Source: Diadema setosum
Taxonomy: Eukaryota > Echinodermata > Echinoidea > Diadematoida > Diadematidae
Length of the DNA: 64,000 nucleotides
Direction: 5' to 3'
Assembly: GCF_964275005.1 (NCBI RefSeq)
Contig: NC_092702.1
Span: 34,445,316-34,509,315 of the forward strand
This document shows, piece after piece, positions 1-12,800 of the stretch (position 1 is the first letter of the stretch; each line of letters opens with the position of its first letter). Made by a program: the position numbers and the translations under genes. The notes beneath the pieces were generated by a model that saw only the letters and a program-made list of their open reading frames with translations, was not told the DNA's origin and made no database searches.

Positions 1-797
1 TAATGGTAAATAGTTCTAGCACTATACATGTAAAAAGTCTGGTTGATACTTTCACATTGTTCAACATCTGTGTGTCATATGCTGCGTCTTCACTTTATCT
101 GGAATGATAAACATTACATATTTTTAGCATTTGCTGACATGTAGATTATTGTTACATAATCTAAGCTACAGGTAGTTAGCCATGTGAATTAAAATAATAC
201 TACTAAGAACTGTGCAATCAAATCCTGATGCTGCTTGTAAGGTGGAAACTTGATGTAGATGTATATATATTTCCTAATTCATAGCATTGTCTATATTTGT
301 AGTGTCTGGAACATTTTGCAATAACTACATGCCGTAAGAGAACAAAGTGGAGATAATCTACTTCCTTTGTTGCCATGGTGATCCTTAAAGATTTGACAGA
401 CCAGTATAATCAGGATTAGTATGATTTTAATTTGTAGCTATAGCAATTTTTTATGTGTGTGTGTTCTATTTCTTTGTACATGTGAAAGAAGGTTATCATG
501 CATTAGAAATTCTGATATAATATTTGCTAGAAAATCATTTCACAAATTTATTACAACGAAACAATAACAATTTCGCTCTGCATCGTGCTTTTTGTTGTGA
601 ACCAATCAGCAATTCATTTATCAAGAGATATTTTTATATGTGTGCTTCTGTAGTCCAGTTTTGTTTTAATTGTTCCACATTTTGATATGTTATCTCATTC
701 TTTCATATGGCTGTAGCTGCTGGTTGTAAATATCTGTTGATAGATATCTAAGTTTAACTCTGCAAAGAAAAGTATGGACACTGAGGAGATGTTTGGA
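1..797. other. Noncoding AT-rich stretch, no gene seen
   Basis: No reading frame longer than about 60 codons and no recognisable splice-framed exon is visible on either strand. It could be the 3' flank or intron of a gene to the left, but nothing in the sequence decides this. Confidence 0.5.
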
Positions 798-1051
798 TTA
801 AAGGGGAATTCTGTACCTGTTAAAAAATTAGTCTGATAAGATAGAGTAAAATTTCTTCAGGACAACAGTGTAAGTTTGATTAAAATCAGATAAAAATGAA
901 GGAAATTGTGAAGATTCACCAATATTTTTGTGAATAATGCCTTTACCTCACAATTTACACCATTGCTTATGTCACATTTCACTGTTGTATTTATAAAAGT
1001 TTACTCTGTCTTATCAGACAAATTTTTAACTGGTCCAGAACTCCCCTTTAA
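798..1051. mobile_element. TTAA-flanked inverted-repeat MITE
   Basis: The element begins TTAAAGGGGAATTCTG and ends with the near-perfect reverse complement CAGAACTCCCCTTTAA. The inverted match runs about 45 bases inward (shared cores TTAAAAA, GTCTGATAAGA and AGAGTAAA). TTAA at both ends fits the target duplication of piggyBac- or Kolobok-type elements. It has no coding capacity and is non-autonomous. Confidence 0.75.
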
Positions 1052-2503
1052 GAATTTATGCGAAGTCTGTGCATAGCATGCATTTTATGTGTGCATCATT
1101 GAGCAGAATGAGGGGAAGTTTGTTTCTGTGTTGTGGAAACTGATGTAAGTTACTACCTCAGAATAATGTGTTTGCATAAAAATTGATATGTTGGAATTAC
1201 AACATAAGCTGGAGATGGCAAAGATATGGCTTCCGTAGTATATCAGATAAATTGTGTTCCATTGTTTTTTACTGCATGAATTGTTTTTGATGGGTGATAA
1301 TCATGCTTTTTGTGGACCAATGTGTGAATTACTTAAGAAACTCGGTAATATTCATAATCTAACCATACAAATGACACCACCTTTACTTTTATCACTCCAC
1401 AGAGTAAAAGTGCAGTTGCCTTGTAAGTCGTTGATGCCATGCATTGAGATTGTGTGTAGTATTTACACAAGAGAAATTGATTGCATGGGAAAGGTGTTTT
1501 TTTTTTTTCTGTAAGAACAGGAAAGGTGTAGTAACAAGGCCTGATCAATGATATTTCAAGCAACATTTTGGTGAATGTTGAAAAAGTCATGACAGTTTTA
1601 GAGCTGTGTTATCATCTTGCAGATACTTTTATTGACAGTTCAAATGATAGATAATTGTTACATAGATATGACATCACTTTTTGTCGTACTTACCCTATGT
1701 GCTTTGTTCACGAAAATACCACAAGTTGGTCTCTTATATGTATTTGATAATTTGACTCTTTCTGTCTGGCACAATGTATGAAAAAAAAAAAAAACATCAC
1801 ATAAACACATTACATTAAAAGTCTTTTGAAGGAAGCTGGTCATAAAATAAATAGGATAAATGAATAACTGTTTACACTTGAAATTAGAGAAACAGTGTGT
1901 TCTTCAATGACACAAATGATTTGTATAAAACTGTGTGTGAGAAGAACTAAGAATGTGGAAAACAATTGTAGATGATCAAATTTTTATGGAACAATGTTGT
2001 GTAAGATGTTGAATCTTGTCAGGACAGTGTGACCAAAAATTCTATTTTAAGCCTAAAGTGTCATCTGTGTGATATTAACTTAGATGTTATATTTTTTCCA
2101 CTTACCGGTAATTGATTTGATATTTGCACTATGTGTTATTTTTACCATTTGAAGGCAGGTCACTCTACATCTGCACGTCTTCCCCATGAAATCATGTCAG
2201 TCAAAATACTGTGTTCATATTAGTATTTTATCATGGTATTGTTAATCTTCAAGATCAGTATGAGTACTGGAGTATTGTAATACCTGAAAGAGATAACATT
2301 TTATAGTTTTGCAATCAAATTTTGATAATAAAAAAAAAATGGTATAAGTAGCCAGTGTCTGCTATGTGGTATTCTCTGGTGGTGCATGAGATTCAGTGAT
2401 TTTCTGTTTTGCTGGACATTAGTGTTATGTCCAGACAATGTAGGCCCATACACATACTGTATGTCCTGTTTTTAGTCTACAACTGGATGCAATGTGTGTG
2501 AAG
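1052..2503. other. Noncoding stretch, no gene seen
   Basis: Contains short poly-T and poly-A runs (near 1500 and 1780) and only short shadow-like frames. No feature is supported. Confidence 0.5.
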
Positions 2504-3070
2504 TTAAAGGGAAGGTAAACTCAAAGAGCAATGTGGATTGAGTGAAAGCAGCAACATTAGTAGAACACATCAGTGAAAGTTTGAGAAAAATCGGACAATC
2601 GATGCAAAAGTTATGAATTTTTAAAGTTTTGGTGTTGGAACCGCTGGATGAGGAGACTACTAGAGGATATGACGTATGAGTGGACAACAATACAAAGAAA
2701 ATATAAAGGATATTCAACAAAAATTCACTTTTCTAGAATTATGAAAGAGCATGTGGACCAACCGCTTTCAGAAAGCAGGGGGAATAATTGCTACCCTTAA
2801 CATATGTCAATATCAAGTTGATGGAATTTGTAATTTTCATGAAAAATGGATTTTTGTAGTATTTTCTTTATATTTTCTTGATATTGTAGTCCACTCATAT
2901 GTCATAACCTCTAGTAGTCTCCTCATCCAGCGGTTCCAACACCAAAACTTTAAAAATTCATAACTTTTGCATCGATTGTCCGATTTTCTTCAAACTTTCA
3001 CTGATGTGTTCTACTAATGTTGCTGCTTTCACTCAATCCACATTGTTCTTGGGGTTTATCTTCCCTTTAA
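2504..3070. mobile_element. TTAA-flanked palindromic MITE, copy 1
   Basis: Starts TTAAAGGGAAGGTAAAC and ends in the complement GTTTATCTTCCCTTTAA. The arms pair over about 230 bases each (for example AAAGTTTTGGTGTTGGAACC against GGTTCCAACACCAAAACTTT), leaving a short unpaired centre near 2730-2860. The ends are TTAA. It is non-coding and could fold into a long hairpin if transcribed. It shares its right TTAA with the next element. Confidence 0.8.
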
Positions 3071-3635
3071 AGGACAAGTCCACCTTCATAGACATGTGGA
3101 TTGAGTGAATGCAGCAATATTGATAGAACACATCAGCAAGAGTTTGAGGAAAATTGGACTACCCGTTCAAAAGTTATGAATTTTTGAAGTTTCTGCTCAG
3201 TCAAGGCTGGATGAGACTACTATAGCTTGTGATGTCACATGTGTACAACGACATAAAGAAAACAAAGAAAATTCAACATATTTTCACTTTTCTTGCATAA
3301 TAAAAGAACGCTTGATTTGCCTCTTTCAGAAGGCAAGGGGAACAACATTATCCTTAACATACATCAGTGGCAGGTTGAGGAAATGTGCACTTTATTAAAA
3401 AAAAAAAAAGTTTACTTTTATGACATTCTCTTTATATTTTCCTTATATCGTTGTACGCATGTGACATCATACACTGTAGTAGTCTTCTCATTCAGCAGTA
3501 ACTGCACAGATAATTTAAAAATTCATAACTTTTGAACGGATTGTCCGATTTTCCCCAAACTTTCACTAGTGTGTCCTAATAATATTGCTGCAATCACTTA
3601 ATCCACATGTATATGAAGATGAACTTGTCCTTTAA
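3067..3635. mobile_element. TTAA-flanked palindromic MITE, copy 2, diverged relative
   Basis: Begins TTAAAGGACAAGTCCACCTT and ends with AACTTGTCCTTTAA. It has the same internal plan as its left neighbour: ATGTGGATTGAGTGAA, AGAACACATCAG and AAAAGTTATGAATTTTT each occur with a mirrored partner. Base differences from the neighbour show the two are separate copies rather than a fresh tandem duplication. Confidence 0.8.
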
Positions 3636-3789
3636 TGGCAAGTACCAGGTATCACAAGTTCTGCAGGCTGTACAATGTAGTCCCATGTATGCATGATTTT
3701 GTGAGTAGCTGTTGATTCTGTGCAGCTTCTCCATGTGTGAGATGTTTTGATTTGTAAGCAATGTGTAGAATGTGAGTCTGCCCTAAGAT

Positions 3790-5692
3790 CCAGATTCTTC
3801 TCTTCCTGACCATACTTCAAATCCTGCACTTGCCAATCAGTTTGCTGAGTTTTTCGACAACAAGATTAGTACCATTGCATCTTCATTCCCGGTGTCTCCT
3901 GAAATCTCTCTCTCTAATTCCTCTCGCATAAATATAAACACCGAGTGTGTATTTTCTGAGTTTGGTTTAGTCACTGAGTCACAAATGAAACGTCTCATCA
4001 ATTCTCTTCCGTCCAAGTCTTGTTCTCTTGATCCTCTCCCCACATGGCTACTAAAAGAGTGTCTAGATGAATTTCTTCCTGCAATAACTCACATTCTGAA
4101 TCTCTCGTTGTCATCAGGCGTAGTTCCTAAGCACTTCAAAAGGTCGCTCATATTGCCCTTTCTAAAGAAACCCAGCTTAGACCGTAATGATTTGAATAAT
4201 TTTCGTCCCCATTGCTAATCTGTCTTTTCTTGGTAAAGTTCTTGAGAAAGTGGTTGCTCGCCAACTCAGAGATCATCTTGATGAACACCAGTTGTTTCCT
4301 AGTAATCAGTCTGCCTACAGACACTTCCACTCCACCGAAACCGCCTTATTGAAGGTACTCAATGACCTCCTCTTAGCAGTAGACAAAGGCCATGAAGTTG
4401 CTCTTCTGCTTTTAGATTATTCTGCTGCGTTTGATACTATCAATCATGAAATTCTCCTTAACAGATTGGAGACTAATTTTGGTCTAACGGGAACAGTCTT
4501 GAGATGGATTGCATCTTACTTACACGACCGCCACCAGATGGTTACTGTGAACGGTGCATTTTCTCAGTCGTTCCCTCTTAGACACGGTGTCCCCCAGGGG
4601 TCTGTGGTTGGTCCTTTACTATTTCTTCTATACACAACCCCTCTGTCTTCAGTAATCAACTCTCATAACGATATTTTACATGTTATGTATGCCGACGATA
4701 CTCAAATCTACATAATCATACAACCAAATACCCAAGTCGAAGCACTCTGCAAACTTAGTAGATGCGTTGATGATATCAAGCAATGGTCTCACGATAATTA
4801 TTTGAAATTGAATTGTGTTAAATCGGAATTTTTATATGTTCATTCTCAGTTCAGGCGGGGTAGCTCTCTAACAGAATTTTCCTTTGAAGATAGTACTATC
4901 CCCATCTCTCAGTCCGTCAGAGATCTCGGAGTTATTGTAGATAAGCATCTGAACTTTCAACAACATATTAAGAATTCATGTCGTTCTGCTGCTTGGGGTA
5001 TTTGTAAAATTGGTAAAATACGTAAATTATTGGATCAGTCTTCCACAGAACGTTTCATTCACGCATTTGTTTCCTCTCATCTTGACTACTGCAATTCCCT
5101 TCTTGTTGGTCTCCCTGCTTCAAGTACTGCACCACTTCAAAGAATTCAAAATACAGCTGCTAGGCTTGTGACCCTTACAAAAAGATCTGACCACATTACT
5201 CCAGTTCTCCAATCCCTCCACTGGCTCCCCATCCATCAACGTATCACTTTTAAAATCCTCCTTATTGTTTACAACTCAAGATATGTAATAATCTTGCCCC
5301 ATCTTATCTTAAAGATTTAATTTCCTTCCGCTCCTCCACTTCAACCCGTTCTCTTCGTTCTTCCTCCGCTCTCCAATTATCACGTGGTCCCTGCACCTGT
5401 ACACGTTATGGTGATAGGGCCTTTTCAGTTATTTCCCCACTTCTTTGGAATGAACTCCCTTTTTATATTCGTAACGCTGAAAATGTTGATAGGTTTAAGT
5501 CATTGTTGAAAACTCATCTGTTTACACAACCTTAATTTTGCTGTTGTTGTTGTTGCTGTTGTTATCATAATATGTACATAATGATGTATTTTGTTTTTAC
5601 GTTATATATATTATTTTTTCCCTGATTTGATGCGCTTAAAAACATCAGTATTAAGCGCTATATAAATGTTATTCATTATCATTATCATTATA
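3790..5692 (+). mobile_element. CR1/L2-like LINE, 5'-truncated, frameshifted
   Basis: Encodes a non-LTR reverse transcriptase. From about 3800 the frame reads the pre-RT region (FAEFFDNKI...KSCSLDPLPTWLLKE), then FRPIANLSFLGK, LLDYSAAFDTINHE, GVPQGSVVGPLLF and the catalytic MYADDTQIY. The main open frame is 4250-5320. One frameshift near 4206 separates it from the upstream segment; another near 5280 separates it from the C-terminal segment, which ends KTHLFTQP and a stop near 5535. The 3' UTR ends with AAGCGCTATATAAATG and a short (ATTATC)n tail, typical of CR1/L2-type LINEs. The endonuclease part is missing, so this is a dead 5'-truncated copy. Confidence 0.85.
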
Positions 5693-5825
5693 AATGTGTC
5701 AGCCATGATGTATATGAAGTTACGTACAATGATTGAGAGACTTTCACTACAGGTTTTGGTGTGATCAGGACGTACAAAACAAAAAGATATAGCAGGAAGT
5801 GCCATGAACAGCTTCAGTTTCTTGT

Positions 5826-5862
5826 GCGTGTGTGTGTGTGTGTGTGTTTGTGTTTGTGTGTG
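5826..5862. repeat. (GT)n microsatellite, interrupted
   Basis: Alternating GT with a few TTTG interruptions. Confidence 0.9.
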
Positions 5863-6547
5863 AAATTTCATTCTCATTAATCTTGAAGTTAGCATATCAA
5901 TAACTCTGTTCAATCTTCACTGCACATGAAGAGTTTGCTTGCAAAGTGAGTTAACTCCATTCTTGTCAATTTAAGATATTTACAAGAAACCTGATGAAAA
6001 AAAAAAGAAGGAAATAATGTGAGGTATTGCTAGTCATAACTCCACAAACATTTCTTCTTATTCAACAAGTGATTTACCTGTATCAATGAAATTATTTTTT
6101 CTTTTGTCTGTCTGATGATGGGCATATTATAGGACTACGTTAAAGTGTTAAAAATGACACTTGACCCACTTTGCAATCAAACTCTTCACATACACACCTT
6201 CTACAGATCCAACTTTGTGACCATTTCGTGCTATGCATTATGAGCACCCCATTTATTGCCTACTAAGAATACATAACATTCATAGCTGAATCTATACGGG
6301 GGGAGGGGGTGCTTGCCTCCCCCGATTGTTGTTTGTTTTTGTTTTGTTTTTTGTACCATGCAAAGGAATACATAGGGAGTTACCACTTTGTTAGGGCCCC
6401 CTCATTTTTTTACCCTGGAAGTGGCAATAGAAAAAAAAATGAAACCTTGTAAGTTTGAGTGCCTTTTTTTCTCGTCACCAGAAGAAAGCTTTTTTTTTTC
6501 TTTTTTCTTTTTTCTTTTTTTTTTCTTTTTTTGCTTGCTTGCTTGTT

Positions 6548-6572
6548 ACACACACACACACACACACACACA
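6548..6572. repeat. (CA)n microsatellite
   Basis: About 12 CA units preceded by a long T-rich tract. Confidence 0.9.
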
Positions 6573-6744
6573 TCCACACACTTTTGAAAACGTGGCGCCC
6601 TTGCATATGATAAGTTTTTCGTCTTTCACACATCCAAGATTTGGAGCAATTGGAAGGACAACCAAAAAGAACAGCAGCATCCCAAGTTCAGCCAAAGTTT
6701 AACCTATTGCGCCCTCTTCTGTCTGAGATTCGAGAGAGAGGAAA

Positions 6745-6893
6745 ATGGATTGTCTGCTTCTTGGACGCTTCCTGGCATTTTCCACATTAATGATACAGTT
6801 TTGTTTTGCACTATCAGACAAAAATATCTTCCGTGTATCAATCGACCAGGATGTAGCTACTTTGCGTCACTTTTGGAAGAGCACTGGATTTTG
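6745..6893 (+). CDS. IDUA: IDUA exon 1: start codon, signal peptide
   Basis: Encodes the initiator Met, a hydrophobic leader ([20 protein letters not shown]) and the first mature segment up to FWKSTGF, which aligns with FWRSTGF of human IDUA. The donor splits the Cys50 codon (TG/T); exon 2 continues [13 protein letters not shown]. Confidence 0.93.
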
Positions 6894-9800
6894 GTGCGTA
6901 TACGGGCAATATTATTCTGATTTGTTGTGTGAATATGTAACAGTGCGTCAAGCAAATATTGAAATAACAGTCCCGTCTATTTGTATTGATGTTTTTTCTG
7001 CGGCGACACGGTAGACATCCAGTAATTTTTCATTTTTCATTTCATTTATTTTCACTTAATAAGGAAACAAACAACCAGAATTATCAAGTGAAGGGGTTAA
7101 TTTTATTAGTAGTACGCGAGTAAAAACATTCAACTGTCAGTGTTGGTGTAAGCCTGTGCCTGTAAAGGTCTCTGTTTCTATTGTTTATTTTTTCGTTTTT
7201 TTTTTTTACATTTCAAGTAACTATACACAGCCCAGTCGCCGCTGTACATACGTAGCGCGACAGGGCTGTACCAACGAAGCTCCAAACACGAAGAGGGTCC
7301 AACGATAGCATGCGATCGGATTGAATTTTGATACTTTAGATCATTTTTTTGTCACTTCAAACTCATCTGACGAACAAAATGATAATGAGACTTCATATCT
7401 ATGCTATGAATATTGAAATTTAGATTTGATAACTTACCTAAAATGATGGTTATATGCAGCATGTGTGAACGGTTCACGAACGGTACATCGTCTTTCACGC
7501 CAGGCCATTTCCAATATCCGGGAGGTCACATGATCTGAATGCCCTTTCAAAAGGTCGCGCTGTCGACCGTGCTGCTACACCAACACTCAAGCAGCGCATC
7601 GCACGCACGCAAAAGATTTCCGCCGCAGAGATCAAGGCGCCATTTTGAATTCTGCAACGATGAACCCTGACGGTGTTAGGGAATCCGCCAGAAAGTATCA
7701 TTTTTTTGGTTCCACGGACTTATCACGAGGGCTCTCAATGGACTTACGAACCTTCTGTAATACAAGCATGCACTTAAGGTGAGTAACGTTTGGTAACGTG
7801 TACATTGTTTATAAAGAACGTATAAATTTTCATAAGTTTTGTAGTTGTGTTGTGGTTCCCCACTTTGTAGGTGCCCGCTCGTTGGTCAGACGCTGTATTC
7901 GCGTAGCGTATTAACAGCGTCTGGTCGGGCTACATTTCAAGTAGATTTAAGAGCTTTGAACTAATTTTGGTGTGATGTTAAACACAATGAAGGTTAATCA
8001 ATTCTGTCTGTGATGTTCACAATCTCAGTAAGTTCTAACTTTTGATTTATTATTTATTGCATATTGCAGGGGTAGGTTTCTACAGGAAATAAGCATACCT
8101 TGGGCATATCTGACATATTTTTAAAAAGAAGTTTTTTTTTTTTTTTTTAGAGCCATCTGTAAATTGTTTTTAACATAATTTCAGTCCACCAGCTCCCCAT
8201 CAAGATGACTACAAGTATTTCTTGAGTGAAGATGAGAAGCAAAACTTGGCATTTATTGGATCTGTCCCAAGAAATGGCATCGAGCAAGTCCGAATTCACT
8301 GGCTGCTTGATCTCGTCAAAGTCGAGTAAGTACCGGTACCAATTCAAAATATTTTTCACAAGACAAAGTTTAATCAAGGCTGACCATTGTACAGCTTAGA
8401 TTATTTCTAAACATGGATGCAGATTTTTGCTTATACCACAGATGTGGTTGTGGTGTCAACTCAAGTGCAACGCAAGACAAAATAATTTTCATGCTTAGAT
8501 CTACCTCTAGACATTGATAATTCTTAAAGGGACAGATTAATACCTATGGAGGATATCCTTGTCTCCAACTACATCTACATGAATGTTACAATGAAGCAGT
8601 GATCTCTTGTGAAATTTCATTGTAAATAGTAACTAAGAACAGCTATTGCAATATTTTGTGCTGTATTTCCTTTTGTCCTTTTATATGATTACGGTTTCTA
8701 GTAGGCAACGTGTAGCTAACCAAATAGCTCTCATAAACTTTGGCCTTAGCTGCTTCTCCAAACTTTCTGGAATAGGTCTGTCAGTGGGTCAAAGGTCAAC
8801 TATAACTTCACTCTGCTGGATAACATGGTGGCGCTATTGCATTCCAATAATCTTCGGCCTGGCTTTGAGCTGATGGGAAACCCATCCGACTGGTACACTG
8901 ACCTTGAGAATTCGACACAGGTGTATGCCTGGCGGGATTTGGTGCAGAGTTTGGCCCTGAGGTACATAGGTAAGAGACTGCTCTCTCGTGTTAAAATATC
9001 TCAGAAGCTTAGAATGAGATGAAATCTGTATTCTGTGTATGTCTCTTATTCAAATAAGTTTACCTTTTAGTTACCTATTTTGATTTTTTTTTTCTATTGG
9101 TGTATGAATGTCAGTAGTCTTAATTGAATCAAGATATTTAAATTCTTCCAGTTTTAATTGTGATTCTGGCATTTGTTTTCAGAAACTTAAGTTCTTCTGT
9201 TTTATTCTTTTCATCAGTGCATATGCAAACAAACTTTCAAAATTCTCTGTTGGATGCACAAATTACATGCCAATGATGTCAGCAATGAGTGAATAAGATG
9301 TCAGTGTTAATCAAAACATTCTCTGCAACAAGTTAACTACAACACATTCCAGGAGGAAATCTGCTCCTTTATTCCAGGCATAATGTAGGTGTAACCGATA
9401 CTGACATATCACATGATCTCTTTTTTATTCATGTCAAAAGGTAGCTATGTCAAAGGAGAATCCAGCAGAGATGTATTAAACTCTCTTTAATAAACACCAC
9501 CAACCTGTAATGTTGTTGCCATATAACATTTTCATGTTGTCAATGGAATTCAAAGAATTAACATTGTAAATCAAACTCTGTCACCCAGGCTTTGACAGCC
9601 ATAAAATTGTGTGCATTCACAAGACAGAAACATGAATCACAAATATGTTCTCACCTTGCTTTTCTTCTCCAATCAGATTTATATGGCCTTGATTATGTCA
9701 GCAGTTGGAACTTTGAATCATGGAATGAACCCGATCATCATGACTTTGATACACTGAACTTCACCGCACAAGGTAGTCACCCCCCCCCCCCCCCCCACCC

Positions 9801-12800
9801 CACCTCCCTGATTATCTGAAACATACTCAGAAACTCCTCCTCTCTCTTTTTTTTTTAATGAATGGGGCCATACATATCAATTTACAGTTTTGTGTGTTGT
9901 GAGATGTTGCCCATACAGGTATGATCAGTATGTTTTGGAGGGGCAGTTTTCCATAAATATATGCACATTTGGCAACAGAAGAAAGATTATATGAAACACT
10001 TTGTGAAATTTGGAGGAAATATCAAAAAATCCATTCAAGTTTGGCTAATTCTGTTTGCTGTCTTTGCTCAGTGGGAGCTCTATGCATCAATTTGTGATGT
10101 CACAATAACAAACTATAGTGTATAAAGAAATATTGCAGGAATTCACCAGTCTAATGTCTTCTTTTGAAATGCACATTTCCTAGACTTGCTACAGAAACAT
10201 CCTCAGGTAAATATCCATTTTGGAAGAGCTAGTTCAAGTGCAATTTTGATGTCTTAAAAGTATGAATTGGTATAGATTTCTTTTGTTGATTACTTCAAAT
10301 GCTTCCTTCTACTTCTCTGCCAGGTTTTCTGAATTACTACGATGCCTGCTCAGAGGGTCTCCTTGCAGCTCACCCCAGCCTGAAGCTTGGGGGTCCAGCA
10401 GACAGCATGAGGGAACCTGACCCGAGGCACCCAAGAAAAAGCTGGTCCCTCTTGGACCACTGTGCCAATGGGATCAACTACTTCACAAAGGAAAAGGGAG
10501 TTAGGCTAGACTACATTTCACTGCATCTCAAGGTTAGTATTGAGCATTTTTCTTTTGATTAACCCATTGAGGACAGGCTGATTTTGCTACAACACGCATT
10601 TTCCATAGACCCCTGCCTGAGCATACTTGGGACTCGTCCTCAAAGGGTTAACAAGAACATTATAATCACCTTTCTCATTTGCATTCCTCTTTTGCTGCTT
10701 TTCTGCTTTGGACTGTTACATATGTTACTCGAGTATGTGCTATTTTTGTTATTTCTTTTCCTTCAGAGAAGTTTTTTTTTTTTTCTTTTCTCCCTTTCCA
10801 TGACATTATCTGTGCTTTATAGTTGCAACTGTTAATTAAGCATTGTGGGATATGTTTGTCCTCAGTCTGTTGTTTTCATGTTTCACTTCTGTTTATATGG
10901 TTTGCTTCATAGCAATACTCTTAATCATTAGATATCCATTTTAATTGATCAAATTACTCCATCCTCAGTAGATGTCAAATGAGATAGAATACACTGAATT
11001 CAACTGTACCATTTCCAAATCATTATGTTTTTGTTTTGTTTTTTTGTTTGTTTGTTTGCTGGGCTTTCATATGCAGTTACTTCCAGATGTTGTTGTGTCA
11101 TTTTTTTTTTTTTTCTGGTGGGGTCCTCTTTCCATGTATTTTGTTTTTAAATGTTCATTAGTTAGGCTCGGTTTTTTTTTTTTTTTAATAGTCAAACAAT
11201 ATGAAAGGGATATGTCTAATATTTACCTGTTGTCATTTCAGGGAGGTGGGCATTCATCTACTATTATTACTGATGAAATAGCAAAGATTACGGAGATTCT
11301 GGAGAAGTACCCACAGTACTCGAAAACTCCATTCTACAATGAGTGAGTAATAGCGTGCTATCAACGTTTCTCCCTTCATTGTTATGTAGATTGATTATAG
11401 CAAACATAGAACATACACTCTTTCCCTTCAAAGCCCGTGTAGATGTCTAGAAAGGTCACGTCAGAAGATTGCAAATGATATTAGAATACCATGTTATGAT
11501 ATTTCAGACTCAGTTGGAGCATTTCTCAGTTGTTCAGTTGAGCCTGTCAGTGCCATTGGCAGGCTATGTGTACACAATGTTTCAGGCATTTTGCCGTGTG
11601 GTCCTAAGAAGGTCACCCCTGTATGTGCCCGGGGTGAGCTTCACTCACCAAGCTTTTTCATCAGCATTCTGTAATCCATCCAAACTTGACCTAATCACAA
11701 ATTAGCAAACCCACTGAGGTGTAGGAAAGTGCCCCTGTCTAAAGATAAGGCCATGGTGACTCAATATCTTTATTTAATGACAGTTAGTTTCCAGGCATCT
11801 GTGCCAATCACCAAAGCAAGCACTCCAGTGTTCGTGCAAATCGATGAACGAAGCATGTTAAGGGTCGATCCAGTGTCTGTAAAATAAAGAAATTTCATCC
11901 TGGCACACATGGATGTGTTCACTTTTTGCATTCCCACTTTTCATCTTTGTATTTCCACTTTTCATCTTTGTATGAAGGGATGAATCTTTATAGAAGATAA
12001 CCATATCTCAAGCAAGAAGATTATGATTTTTTTTTTCTTTTGATCCCATCTCAGTGAGGGAGATCCTTTGGTCGGGTGGAGCAAGCCGGAGTGGTGGAGA
12101 GCTGATACCACGTATGCGGCCATCGTCGCTAAGGTACATTCATATTCTTTTCCAGTAGAGCAGCAACAATGCCTCTTGTCAAGTCATAACTGCTCTGCTT
12201 TAAATTACCAACCTTCTGTCTTTCTCTCTCTCTCTCTCTTTACTTTAGTCCTCTAAGATGGAGAGGTTACTCTGTTTTTAGGTTTTATTTTTTCTGAATA
12301 AGAAAATATCAGTTGTGTTATGATGGAGGATGTATGAGATTATGGTATCGGAACAACATGACTTGAGTAGATGTATTAAGAATGTGGGTTCCCCCCCCCC
12401 CCCAAAAAAAAAAAGGAAAGATATTATGACTGTGGTATTATTTGGTCACTGTGATGAAGACCAATTCTAATTGAAAGCGATAAGGGCTTGGCCAAGATGC
12501 AATTTGCTCTTTCATTTTGATTGCGCAGTACTCATGTCTGAACAGTCATAGCAGTCGTATTATCTGTTTGGTCTTGCTTTATCAATCTTTTGAGCTGTCC
12601 CTTGCCATTTACTTTTCCACTTCAAAACAAATTGCTCTCAGTGAAATAAAAGCCTTCAGCAGTCCGGGGTTAGAGGAGAATTTTCCTTTTCTATTCTTTT
12701 TCATTCTCTGGATGTGTTCATTCATCTCACCATTTGCATCTCACCTTTGACCCCAGATCATTGTCCAGCACCAGGACCAGCTGATCAGGCAGCATCCAGA

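Larger units (their letters stand above)
5693..6744. other. IDUA upstream region with simple repeats
   Basis: Holds a GT-rich microsatellite (5826-5862), a G/C run near 6300, pyrimidine-rich poly-T (6490-6535) and a CA repeat (6548-6572). The last 80 bases before the IDUA ATG carry no obvious TATA box. The promoter presumably lies here, but no specific element is certain. Confidence 0.4.

Noticed and set aside
3290-3535. 80-codon frame
   Set aside because: It lies within the palindromic MITE and crosses its poly-A tract.
6388-6702. 104-codon frame rich in Phe and Thr-His repeats
   Set aside because: It is the translation of a poly-T tract and a CA microsatellite.
7495-7701. 68-codon minus-strand frame in a CpG-rich block, possible exon or alternative promoter
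   Set aside because: It lies inside the 711-bp insertion with target duplication and shows no recognisable protein or splice pattern.
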